Shown here: piece by piece, positions 23,655-31,475 of the stretch
Position numbering within the stretch: the stretch's first letter is position 1
Layout of the letters: every line of letters starts with the position of its first letter
DNA from: Desulfuromonadales bacterium
GTDB taxonomy: Bacteria; Desulfobacterota; Desulfuromonadia; Desulfuromonadales; BM103
Direction of reading: 5' to 3'
NCBI GenBank assembly: GCA_030145205.1
Contig: JAQYVZ010000001.1
Location: 124,001 to 188,000 of the forward strand
DNA: 64,000 nucleotides
Notes under the pieces: generated by a model
What the model was told of the DNA's origin: nothing
Seen by the model: only the letters and a program-made list of their open reading frames with translations
Database searches by the model: none
Made by a program: the position numbers and the translations under genes

Positions 23655-25055
23655 ATGTCTACACCCTATATCGTAACCATTGCAAGCGACAAGGGAGGCG
23701 TCGGCAAAACCACCCTTGCAACCAACCTTGCGATCTATCTCAAGGCCATGCATGAAGATTTGCCAGTCACCCTGTTCAGCCTGGACAACCATTTCTCTGT
23801 CGACCGCATGTTCCGGCTGAGCCAGGAAGACTCTTCCGGCACTGTCGCCGATCTGTTCACGGGCGGCCGTTTCGATGACCTGATGGAGACCGGAGAGTAC
23901 GGTGTCCAGTTCATCCCTTCCAGTAATCAGCTGCTTGAGTTGCGCCCGGACATTGACCACCCGGCCCTGCTGTCCAAGGCCCTACGTCGAAGCAAGTCGG
24001 GAGGCATCATCATCATTGACACCCGCCCTGACCTGGATGTGTTCACCCAGAACGCCCTGTTTGCTGCCGACCGTGTGATCATCCCGGTCAAGGATGCCCC
24101 CTCTCTCGAGAACTGTCGGCACATCTATGACTTTTTCGACAAACATAACCTGTCGCGCCGAGCCCTCAGGATTCTTCCCTGCCTGATAGACGGTCGCATT
24201 CATTTCGACGGCCCGTTCCGCGACCCTTATCAGCTCCTCAAGGCATATGCCCTCAACCGCGGCTATCGCTGCCTCGAAGGCTACATCGCCAAAAGCCCCA
24301 AGGTCGAATCCCTCAACACCAACCCGGAAGGGAAGATCTACCCCGTGCTGACCCACGGTCGGCAGACGGACGTGCATGTCCAGCTCGCCCACGTCGCACG
24401 GCAGGTCTACCTCGACTCGATCGAAAAGCAGCAAAGGCGGCTCGACGACATCCGTCAAGAGGAGGCCCATTCTCAGGAAGTCCATCAGACGGCTTTCCTG
24501 AAACGCCGCCGGAAGCTGTCGCCAAGTTGCCTGGTCTGCGACCATACTCTCGTACATGACGACCGGATTGACCCGGCCGGCTATTTTGCCATGACCTCAG
24601 ATGGCGAGGTGATCGGCTACCTTGAGGAAGAGTGCTTCGCCAAGCTGATATTCCGTTATTTCTACGGCTCACGCCGCAGTGTCGAACCGAATGATCCGAT
24701 CTGGGATTTGTTCCGTGAAACCGCGCAGCGCTCCTATTTTGTCCTCCATCGGGCGCCGCACACCCGCAATTTCTACCAGCAACAGCTTTCGTTTTACCGG
24801 TTTGACGAAACCGGTCTGGAAGTCTCTCACAAAATCGTTGAGCTGCACGAATTCGAAAAACGTCTGCTCAGCAAAGAACGCTCCGATCTGTTCCCGCTGC
24901 TCGAACGAACCCTGTTCGACAATGAGGGCCGACTGAGCGACACTTTCCTGGTCCTGCGTAAAGTCAGTACGGATTTACCGGAAGAAATTCTTTTCGATCA
25001 GAGTTTCAATGACTTGACCGACTGCATGGCGCGCATCCGCAAACAGCTCCCCTGA
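23655..25055 (+). CDS. ParA/MinD-like ATPase with unusual C-terminal domain
   Basis: The first 260 residues form a ParA-superfamily ATPase: deviant Walker A SDKGGVGKTT at 11-20, a degenerate switch region (SLDNHFSVD), Walker B IIIIDTRPDLD, and VIIPVKDAPSLEN. The last 200 residues form an extra domain with a CLVCDH motif and many aromatic and charged residues that I do not recognise. There is no ParB gene next to it, and length (466) is nearly twice a typical ParA. It may position a cellular machine or regulate a signalling pathway rather than segregate DNA. It is monocistronic and convergent with the deacetylase gene. Confidence 0.75.
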   Translation: MSTPYIVTIASDKGGVGKTTLATNLAIYLKAMHEDLPVTLFSLDNHFSVDRMFRLSQEDSSGTVADLFTGGRFDDLMETGEYGVQFIPSSNQLLELRPDIDHPALLSKALRRSKSGGIIIIDTRPDLDVFTQNALFAADRVIIPVKDAPSLENCRHIYDFFDKHNLSRRALRILPCLIDGRIHFDGPFRDPYQLLKAYALNRGYRCLEGYIAKSPKVESLNTNPEGKIYPVLTHGRQTDVHVQLAHVARQVYLDSIEKQQRRLDDIRQEEAHSQEVHQTAFLKRRRKLSPSCLVCDHTLVHDDRIDPAGYFAMTSDGEVIGYLEEECFAKLIFRYFYGSRRSVEPNDPIWDLFRETAQRSYFVLHRAPHTRNFYQQQLSFYRFDETGLEVSHKIVELHEFEKRLLSKERSDLFPLLERTLFDNEGRLSDTFLVLRKVSTDLPEEILFDQSFNDLTDCMARIRKQLP

Positions 25056-25083
25056 TGGCCCAGACCGCGACCTTAAGCGCTGC

Positions 25084-26229
25084 CTATCCGGCCGGCCGTG
25101 TCGCCAACAGCCGGGAGACGGGAACGATTCTGATCCCCTGCTCAGCGAATCTGGGAAGTTCACGCTGCAGAGCCTGCAGAGTTTCCGGATAGGGGTGACA
25201 AATACCTATTGCCTGGCCGTTGCGCGCCGCTTTATCGGCAAGACGGTGCAGTTCGACGGCAATCTTCTCCACGTCCGCGACATTATCGAGAAAGACGTCC
25301 CGCTTCATGACCGGCACGCCATGCTCTTTGGCGACCGCGATTCCTACGGAGCGCGCCGTCGTCAGGCTATCAACAAAGAAAAGCCCCCGGGTGCGCAGCA
25401 CCGCCATAACCGCAGCCATGCCTCGCCGGTTTTCGGTGAAGCGCGAGCCCATATGGTTATTCGTCCCCACCGCGTAAGGCACCTTGCCCAGCAGTTCTGC
25501 AAAATCGCGCGAGACCTCCTCTGCCGTCATACTTACAAACAAGGCGTCCTTCCCCGGATTTACGGCCGGGTACCCTTGGGGCTCCATCGGCACGTGCAGC
25601 AACACCTCGCGTTGTGCGACATGGGCCATCTGTGCAATCTCACGGGCGTGACTTTCGCCGGGAAGGATCGAAAAAGTCACTGGTTGTTCCAGGGACAGCA
25701 GAACCTTCGCCGGATGAAGCCCGCGACCAAGGTCATCCATGATAATCGCGACCTCAGGACCGCTCGCCAACGGCTGCAGGGGCGGCACGAAAAACACCAG
25801 AAGCTTCGCGACACCACCCTCGTCAATAACCAGGACACCATCATCGGTCAAATTGGATGACAGCCGTATGGACAGGTGCTTCAGTCGTGTCTGAAGGTCC
25901 TGAAGGGCGGTGGGCGGCGGTAGCTCACCGTCGACGGTATAACGCGGCGGGTGCACTGACAAATCACGCCTGACCAGCGAACTGCGTACTGGCAGGGATT
26001 CAAGAAAACGCTCGGTCTCCCCGGCCAGAGCATCAATTGCCACCGACTCAGGTTGAACGGATGTCGACTGCGGAGGAATGGGGCGAGCCGGCGGCGTAGT
26101 GTCCCGGCCTGCCAGCCAGACGAGAGCGAACAGAAGCCCTCCAGCCAGACAGAGCATCAGAACCCAGTTGCCGGTCCGCTGGTACCAGGACGGCGGCTTA
26201 CGCCGGCGACGTGTCTTTTTCTTTGGCAT
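25084..26229 (-). CDS. divergent polysaccharide deacetylase family protein
   Basis: A 381-residue protein with a basic N-terminus (KKKTRRRRK), one transmembrane anchor (residues about 24-42) and a periplasmic catalytic-type domain from about 165. The domain has IIMDDLGRG, LLHVPMEP, GTNNHMGSRFTENR and ICHPYPETL, matching the family sometimes called YibQ-like or DUF610, a branch of the NodB fold. Its substrate is not established; a cell-wall polysaccharide is the usual guess. It follows ctpA by about 60 bases at the end of the long minus-strand run and may share its transcript. Confidence 0.85.
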   Translation of the reverse strand: MPKKKTRRRRKPPSWYQRTGNWVLMLCLAGGLLFALVWLAGRDTTPPARPIPPQSTSVQPESVAIDALAGETERFLESLPVRSSLVRRDLSVHPPRYTVDGELPPPTALQDLQTRLKHLSIRLSSNLTDDGVLVIDEGGVAKLLVFFVPPLQPLASGPEVAIIMDDLGRGLHPAKVLLSLEQPVTFSILPGESHAREIAQMAHVAQREVLLHVPMEPQGYPAVNPGKDALFVSMTAEEVSRDFAELLGKVPYAVGTNNHMGSRFTENRRGMAAVMAVLRTRGLFFVDSLTTARSVGIAVAKEHGVPVMKRDVFLDNVADVEKIAVELHRLADKAARNGQAIGICHPYPETLQALQRELPRFAEQGIRIVPVSRLLATRPAG

Positions 26230-26289
26230 AAACGTGCTTTATTCTTTCGGAGCACCCAGAGGCGCTCACAGGAGCAGGGTCAACAATAC

Positions 26290-27618
26290 TCAAGCCGCCT
26301 CGGGCTTGATCGACTGAAACACCTGCCATCCCTTCAACAAGTCAAGAGCGCGCATCAACTGGTAGTCATTTCGGAACCGTTCTTCGATTCCCGACTCGAC
26401 GTCACCCAGGTCAACCGGCGGGGCTTCAGCGGCAGCCGGCTCATGACCGTCACCAACTTGATTGGGCAAGTCACTCTCCCGCAGGGTATGCCCCGCGACG
26501 ACTTCCGTCACTTCGACCGGCCGAACCTCAATGTCGGGCGTAATCCCTTTGGCCTGGATTGAGGTGCCGCGCGGAGTAAAGTAGCGCGCTGTCGTCAGGC
26601 GCAGGCCGGAATCGTCACTCAAGGGAATAATGGTCTGCACGGAGCCTTTGCCAAAACTCTGTGTGCCAAGAATAACCGCCCGGCCATGGTCCTGCAAAGC
26701 GCCGGCAACAATCTCCGAAGCACTGGCACTGCCGCCGTTGACCAGAATAACCAGCGGATAATCCGGCTCAGTCCCTGCTTTTGTGGCGGAAAATTCCATC
26801 TGCGATTCGAGTTCGCGCCCTTCAGTATAGACAATCATCCCTTCTCGCAGGAACAGGTCCACAATTTCAACCGCCTGATCGAGAAGTCCTCCCGGATTAT
26901 TGCGCAGATCGAGAACCAGCCCTTTCAGATCAGACGAGCCATCCCGATGCAGTTTTTTCAGAGCGTCGGCCAGATCCTGGGAAGAACGTTCCTGAAACTG
27001 GACCAGCCGGAGATAACCGTAGCCTTCCTGCAGCAGACTGGCTTTCACGCTTTGCACCTGGATGATTTCCCGGACCAAGGTAAAGTCCTGCGGTTCTTTG
27101 AACACATCGCGCATGACGGTAATGGTAACGCTGGTTCCCGGCTCGCCCCGCATCATCCGGACCGCTGCCATGACCTCCATCTCCTTGGTGAGCTTCCCGT
27201 CGATCTTGATGATCTGGTCGGCGGTGACAAGCCCGGCGCGGGCAGCGGGCGTTCCTTCGATCGGGGCAACCACCGTTAACAGTCCGTCACGGACTGTAAT
27301 CTCCACCCCAAGGCCACCGAACTGGCCGCGCGTATCCAGCTTCATCTCGCTGTAGATCTCCGGCGGCATAAACCCGGAGTGCGGGTCAAGCGACAACAGC
27401 ATGCCATCGATCGCGCCGTAGATCAGGTCCTTGAAAGAGACCTCCTCAACGTAGCTCCGCCTTACGATAGTCAGTACATCGGTCAACAACTGCAGATCCT
27501 GATAATCGGACGATACTTCAGCTGCGGTCGCTGCCGGCACTCGGGATTCGACAATCCCGCAAAACATCAGCACCCCGCACAGCATGAGGCAAAACAGCAG
27601 CATCTTTCCCCTGGTCAT
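26290..27618 (-). CDS. ctpA: C-terminal processing peptidase, S41 family
   Basis: A serine protease of 442 residues that trims or degrades envelope proteins. I start at the ATG at 27618, which has GGAGG six bases upstream. A signal peptide (about 5-33) is followed by the helical N-terminal part. A PDZ domain (about 80-170: GQFGGLGVEITVRDGLLTVVAP) comes next, then the catalytic core with Ser in NGGSASASEIVAGAL and Lys in FGKGSVQT. In several bacteria this protease controls the level of peptidoglycan hydrolases. Here it sits right after envC, so control of wall hydrolysis is a reasonable inference. Confidence 0.93.
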   Translation of the reverse strand: MTRGKMLLFCLMLCGVLMFCGIVESRVPAATAAEVSSDYQDLQLLTDVLTIVRRSYVEEVSFKDLIYGAIDGMLLSLDPHSGFMPPEIYSEMKLDTRGQFGGLGVEITVRDGLLTVVAPIEGTPAARAGLVTADQIIKIDGKLTKEMEVMAAVRMMRGEPGTSVTITVMRDVFKEPQDFTLVREIIQVQSVKASLLQEGYGYLRLVQFQERSSQDLADALKKLHRDGSSDLKGLVLDLRNNPGGLLDQAVEIVDLFLREGMIVYTEGRELESQMEFSATKAGTEPDYPLVILVNGGSASASEIVAGALQDHGRAVILGTQSFGKGSVQTIIPLSDDSGLRLTTARYFTPRGTSIQAKGITPDIEVRPVEVTEVVAGHTLRESDLPNQVGDGHEPAAAEAPPVDLGDVESGIEERFRNDYQLMRALDLLKGWQVFQSIKPEAA

Positions 27619-27773
27619 GGGAACCTCCACATCGGGCCATCGGCCCGTTTGGGTTTTCGGCAATCGATCCTTACGGATGCGAGTCTTTTCTGCAACAGCT
27701 GTGCACCAACGTCATGCACACAATCGATGCCCATCCAGACAAACCGGCACCGTTTTCCACCAACATAACAGAC

Positions 27774-28940
27774 TTACCGGGCTTTAAGCCACGGCAGAGG
27801 GTCAAGAGGCTGACCACTGCGACGGATCTCGAAATAAAGGGAATCCCGTCCTTCAAAACCGGAGTAAGCAATCACATCGCCCGGAGCAACCTGCTCACCA
27901 GACTGTTTCACAAAACGGGCGACATGTGCATAGAGGGAATAGAATTTCTCGCCGTGGTCGATGATCATCAGTTTGCCATAACCACGAAACGGACTTGCGT
28001 ACAGAACCTTCCCCCCCCAGACGGACCGCACCGGCGAGCCGATTGCGGCGGCAACCTCAAGACCGTGGCTTTCGAGCATGGTGCCTAATTCAGGGTTGCG
28101 GGTTTTACCGAAACCGACCCGCAGAGCACCGTCAACCGGCCAGGCCAGCCGCCCTTTCTGTTCCTTGAAGGGGGAACCTGAACCAGTATAGGTTTGCACC
28201 AGGTCCGTTTCAAGCTTTTTGACCAGCTCTGCCAGGCGGGCAGCCCTAGCACGCAACTCCTCCAAGTAAGAGGACTGCAGGGCTTCATCTTCACGGATTT
28301 CAAGCAGCAGACGGCGCTTATCCTGACCGGCCCGGGCCAACATGGCCCGTTCACGCTGCCGTCGCTCACTTACCTTGGTCTGCTTGGCGCGCAAACGTTC
28401 CAGTTCAGCCAGCTTCTGTTCCAGAACCGCCGCCTGGTTGCGGTAACTGTCAACCAGTTGCCGGTCATGCCGTACCATGCGCGTCAGATAGTAATGATTT
28501 TCAGCGACCTCGTACGGAGTGGTTGTGGCCCCCAGCAAAACTTTGGCCAGACCAACTTCGCCGCTCTTGTAAAGAACGGCCAGGCGCTGGCGAACCTGGT
28601 CTTCCGTATTACGGCGCTTTGACTGCAACGCATCGAGGTCCTTCTGGCCGGCCTGAAGGTCTGTATCAATCCGTTGCAACTCGCGCTGGCTGCGTTTGGC
28701 CGAAGCCGCCAACCGCCTGACTTCGGCATCGAGACGCTCCAGATCGTCACTCAAACTGCCGGCGCGCGCCTGATGGGCACGCAGCTTGCGCAAACCCTCT
28801 TCAATCTGCTGTTGGATCTCCACCAATCGCTGTTGGCTGGCTTCCAGTTCAGCTTCAGCATCAGCCAATGCCACTGCCGGGCTGGCAACAACCCAACCCA
28901 GGATCAGCAGAAAAACCGGGACCAGGAGCCTGAGCTTCAT
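27774..28940 (-). CDS. envC: EnvC-like murein hydrolase activator
   Basis: A 388-residue exported protein: signal peptide (1-27), a long coiled coil (about 30-235) with heptad Leu/Ala and many Arg/Glu/Gln, then a LytM domain. The domain is degenerate: the zinc-binding H-x-G-x-D becomes SHGLE, and the HLH motif becomes YFE in SLYFEIRRSGQPLDPLPWL. This matches E. coli EnvC, which does not cut peptidoglycan itself but activates amidases and is driven by FtsEX. The start at 28940 overlaps the ftsX stop (ATGA), so the two are coupled. Confidence 0.93.
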   Translation of the reverse strand: MKLRLLVPVFLLILGWVVASPAVALADAEAELEASQQRLVEIQQQIEEGLRKLRAHQARAGSLSDDLERLDAEVRRLAASAKRSQRELQRIDTDLQAGQKDLDALQSKRRNTEDQVRQRLAVLYKSGEVGLAKVLLGATTTPYEVAENHYYLTRMVRHDRQLVDSYRNQAAVLEQKLAELERLRAKQTKVSERRQRERAMLARAGQDKRRLLLEIREDEALQSSYLEELRARAARLAELVKKLETDLVQTYTGSGSPFKEQKGRLAWPVDGALRVGFGKTRNPELGTMLESHGLEVAAAIGSPVRSVWGGKVLYASPFRGYGKLMIIDHGEKFYSLYAHVARFVKQSGEQVAPGDVIAYSGFEGRDSLYFEIRRSGQPLDPLPWLKAR

Positions 28941-29842
28941 GCCGGGCCAATCCTTGCAAACTTGCGGAGGGCGAACAGACTCCCCAGCAGACCGATCAGG
29001 CCGCCCCCTAAAACCAGGCCTACCTGCCAAGCCGGGGGCAGAAAGTGGATCGTATCGATACCGGTAATCATCAGCAACTTGGCAAGCACATCCATCAGAA
29101 GCAGCCGGAATACCAACAGACTGGCCCCGAGTGCCAACACACCGCCGATTAACCCCTGCAGCGTCCCTTCGAACAGGTAGGGCAACTTGATAAACAAGGA
29201 GGTCGCTCCGACCAATGACATCGCCTCAAGCTCATCCTGGCGCACGTAGAGAGTCAGTTTGATCGTGTTGGCAACAATCACCAGAGCGGCAAACATCAGA
29301 AAACTCCCCAACGCCGCCCCGGAAATCCGCAACAGCAGGAGAAAGGCTTCAAATTTCTCCAGCCACTCCCGGCCATAGGTCAAATCTTCAAAACGGGCAT
29401 CCTGCTGCAGTTGGCCGGCAACTGTCTCAAGGGTGGTTCGTTGACGCAGCTCCTCACGCAGGTGGATTTCGATAGACGCCGGGAGAATCTGCGCGTCCAG
29501 CCCATCCAGGAGACCGGCCTCGGGCCCGAGTCTTTCACGGAAGCGTTCCAGCGCCTCCGGTTGCGAAACATAGGTAATATCCTGAACCTCGGCATAGGCG
29601 CGGATATCGGCAAGCCATTGTTGCAGGACCTTCTCCTCCGGTGGGTCGTCAAGGTAGGCAACAATCGCCATCTCGTCTCCCCAGGAGGCCATCAACTGCT
29701 GCACGTTCAGCACAGCCAGGGCAAAAAAGGCCAGCAATGCCAGCGACAAGGCGACCGTGGCAATCGACGCCAGACTGAGGAAAGGACTTTGCCGCATGTT
29801 GCGCAAGGCCCGGCGGATGTGATAGCCGGGGCGCCCTAACAT
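28937..29842 (-). CDS. ftsX: cell division ABC-like permease subunit
   Basis: A 301-residue membrane protein with a cytoplasmic start, a first transmembrane helix (about 22-48) and a large periplasmic loop (about 50-170) that in this family contacts EnvC. Three more helices form the C-terminal half. ALRNMRQSP and YVRQDELEAMSLVGAT are typical. With FtsE it forms a complex that couples ATP hydrolysis to opening of septal peptidoglycan. It lies 40 bases after ftsE and overlaps envC. Confidence 0.95.
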   Translation of the reverse strand: MLGRPGYHIRRALRNMRQSPFLSLASIATVALSLALLAFFALAVLNVQQLMASWGDEMAIVAYLDDPPEEKVLQQWLADIRAYAEVQDITYVSQPEALERFRERLGPEAGLLDGLDAQILPASIEIHLREELRQRTTLETVAGQLQQDARFEDLTYGREWLEKFEAFLLLLRISGAALGSFLMFAALVIVANTIKLTLYVRQDELEAMSLVGATSLFIKLPYLFEGTLQGLIGGVLALGASLLVFRLLLMDVLAKLLMITGIDTIHFLPPAWQVGLVLGGGLIGLLGSLFALRKFARIGPA

Positions 29843-29882
29843 CCTGACACCTCCATTGCGTCAACTCTGGTTAAAAAAAAGA

Positions 29883-30551
29883 TCAGCATGGCAGGTCATC
29901 CATCTGGATGCAGCCAGCGTCAAGCTCGAGGATCCGCCGCGGGAACTGACGGATCAGCTGTCTGTCATGCGTCGCCATCACCACCGTTGTACCGCGGGCG
30001 TTGGCGTCTTTAAACATCTCCATAATCTCCAGAGTGACATCGGGGTCGAGGTTTCCGGTCGGCTCATCGGCCAGAAGAATCAGAGGCTCCACCACCAAAG
30101 CACGTGCCACCGCCACCCTCTGCTGCTCGCCGCCGGAGAGTTGGAGGGGGTGATCATTCAGGCGATGCTGCAGACCAACCTGTTTGAGCGTCTGGTACAC
30201 CTTCTTGCTGATTTCAAAACGCTTGTGCCCGGTCACTTCCAGCGGGAAGGCCACGTTTTCATATACGGTCCGACGATTCAGGAGTTTGAAATCCTGGAAC
30301 ACGATCCCGAAATCGCGGCGCAACAACGGGATGCGCTGTACACCGAAGCGGGTGATGTTGCGGCCGTTGATCAGAATCTGGCCGCGACTCGGCCGCTCGG
30401 CACAGTAGAGCAGCTTCAGGAAGGTCGACTTGCCGGCGCCGGAAGGTCCCGTCAAATACACGAATTCCCCCTTTTCAATCTTGAGGGTGATATCGTTCAG
30501 GGCGTTCTGGCCGCGCAGGTAGGATTTGGTCACATTATAAAGCTGAATCAT
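29883..30551 (-). CDS. ftsE: cell division ATP-binding protein
   Basis: A 222-residue ABC ATPase with Walker [10 protein letters not shown], signature [15 protein letters not shown], Walker [14 protein letters not shown] and the H-loop MATHDRQL. It drives FtsX. The start is only 12 bases after the last pseudopilin gene, so it probably continues the transcript of the type II secretion cluster. This is an uncommon upstream neighbour for ftsE. Confidence 0.96.
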   Translation of the reverse strand: MIQLYNVTKSYLRGQNALNDITLKIEKGEFVYLTGPSGAGKSTFLKLLYCAERPSRGQILINGRNITRFGVQRIPLLRRDFGIVFQDFKLLNRRTVYENVAFPLEVTGHKRFEISKKVYQTLKQVGLQHRLNDHPLQLSGGEQQRVAVARALVVEPLILLADEPTGNLDPDVTLEIMEMFKDANARGTTVVMATHDRQLIRQFPRRILELDAGCIQMDDLPC

Positions 30552-30563
30552 GATTACGCTCGC

Positions 30564-30977
30564 TCACCACTCCCGGTAAGGTGTACCGTTCAAGCCGACC
30601 AGCAGGCTGCCGCTGCGCACGTCAGCCACGCCGCCTTCGGCAACCTCCCCCTCCAGAGAGAAAGTCGGCGGCACCTCTTCCCAGCTCTCGTCCGACTTGG
30701 TAAACGGGTCACGCGGGATATCACGCAGGTACTTGTTTTCGACCAGCTCCTCCAGAACCTCCGGATAGCGGGCGTGATCCGCATAATAGGCATCAATCGA
30801 CCGGCGCATCTGGTACAGGTCTTCCATTAACACCGCCTCCCGCGCCTTGATCTGGCTGCGCTGGTAACTCGGCACAGCGATACTGGCCAGGATTCCGAGC
30901 ACTGTCATGACGATCAATAACTCGATCAAGGTAAACCCGCGGCTGCGGCGGTCTGTTTCATCCAAAAGCATCATCAT
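30564..30977 (-). CDS. type II secretion pseudopilin, PulG/GspG-like
   Basis: A 137-residue prepilin with a type III leader: residues RSRG precede FTLIELLIVM, where prepilin peptidase cuts before Phe, and Glu5 of the mature protein is present. The long hydrophobic helix and a short globular domain (MRRSIDAYYADHARYPEVLEELV, then YLRDIPRDPFT) match the major pseudopilin. The C-terminus is NGTPYREW, almost the same as the end of the pseudopilin encoded just upstream. It follows that gene with no spacing and leads into ftsE. Confidence 0.92.
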   Translation of the reverse strand: MMMLLDETDRRSRGFTLIELLIVMTVLGILASIAVPSYQRSQIKAREAVLMEDLYQMRRSIDAYYADHARYPEVLEELVENKYLRDIPRDPFTKSDESWEEVPPTFSLEGEVAEGGVADVRSGSLLVGLNGTPYREW

Positions 30978-31475
30978 TCACCACGTGCGGTATGGGGTCC
31001 CGTTCAGGGCTGTTCGGTAACTCCGTGAATACACATCGTAGATATCGTCCCCACCGTAAAAGTCGGAATCAGGCTCGTCTTTGTAAGCGCGCATGCCCCA
31101 GCCTTCGGCATATTCATCGAAAGGGTCCACCGGGATTCTCCTGAGGTACTTACGGTGATACGCATAAAGCCCACCCCAATCGTTGCCCTCGACCAACGCT
31201 TCCAGCTCAGGGGGATAACCGGTCTCATCGACCGCTGCAATAATTTTCTTCTCGGTCACGGCCCGGTCGAAATCCGCCTTGTAGAGATCAATTGCCGTAC
31301 GGATCTCTCGCAACGAGCGTCGCAGCTGCAACTCCTTGCTGCGCGTCACCGTGACTTCTGCCATCGGCAGCACCGCTGAAGCGAGCACAGCCAGGATCGC
31401 CATGGCGATGATCAGTTCGAGAAGCGTCAACCCACGTTGCGCTACAGCCTTGGTTTCACCGCGAAATCCCATCAC
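30978..31475 (-). CDS. type II secretion pseudopilin, second
   Basis: A 165-residue prepilin-like protein: AQRG followed by LTLLELIIAMAILAVLASAVLP. It has Leu instead of Phe after the cleavage site and the conserved Glu at mature position 5. The globular part contains MRRIPVDPF-like and GWGMRAYKDEPDSDFYGGDDIYDVYS segments and is rich in Asp, a possible metal site. The end NGTPYRTW matches the neighbouring pseudopilin. It overlaps the secretin gene by four bases. The pair may be the major pseudopilin and a partner such as GspH. Confidence 0.9.
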   Translation of the reverse strand: MMGFRGETKAVAQRGLTLLELIIAMAILAVLASAVLPMAEVTVTRSKELQLRRSLREIRTAIDLYKADFDRAVTEKKIIAAVDETGYPPELEALVEGNDWGGLYAYHRKYLRRIPVDPFDEYAEGWGMRAYKDEPDSDFYGGDDIYDVYSRSYRTALNGTPYRTW

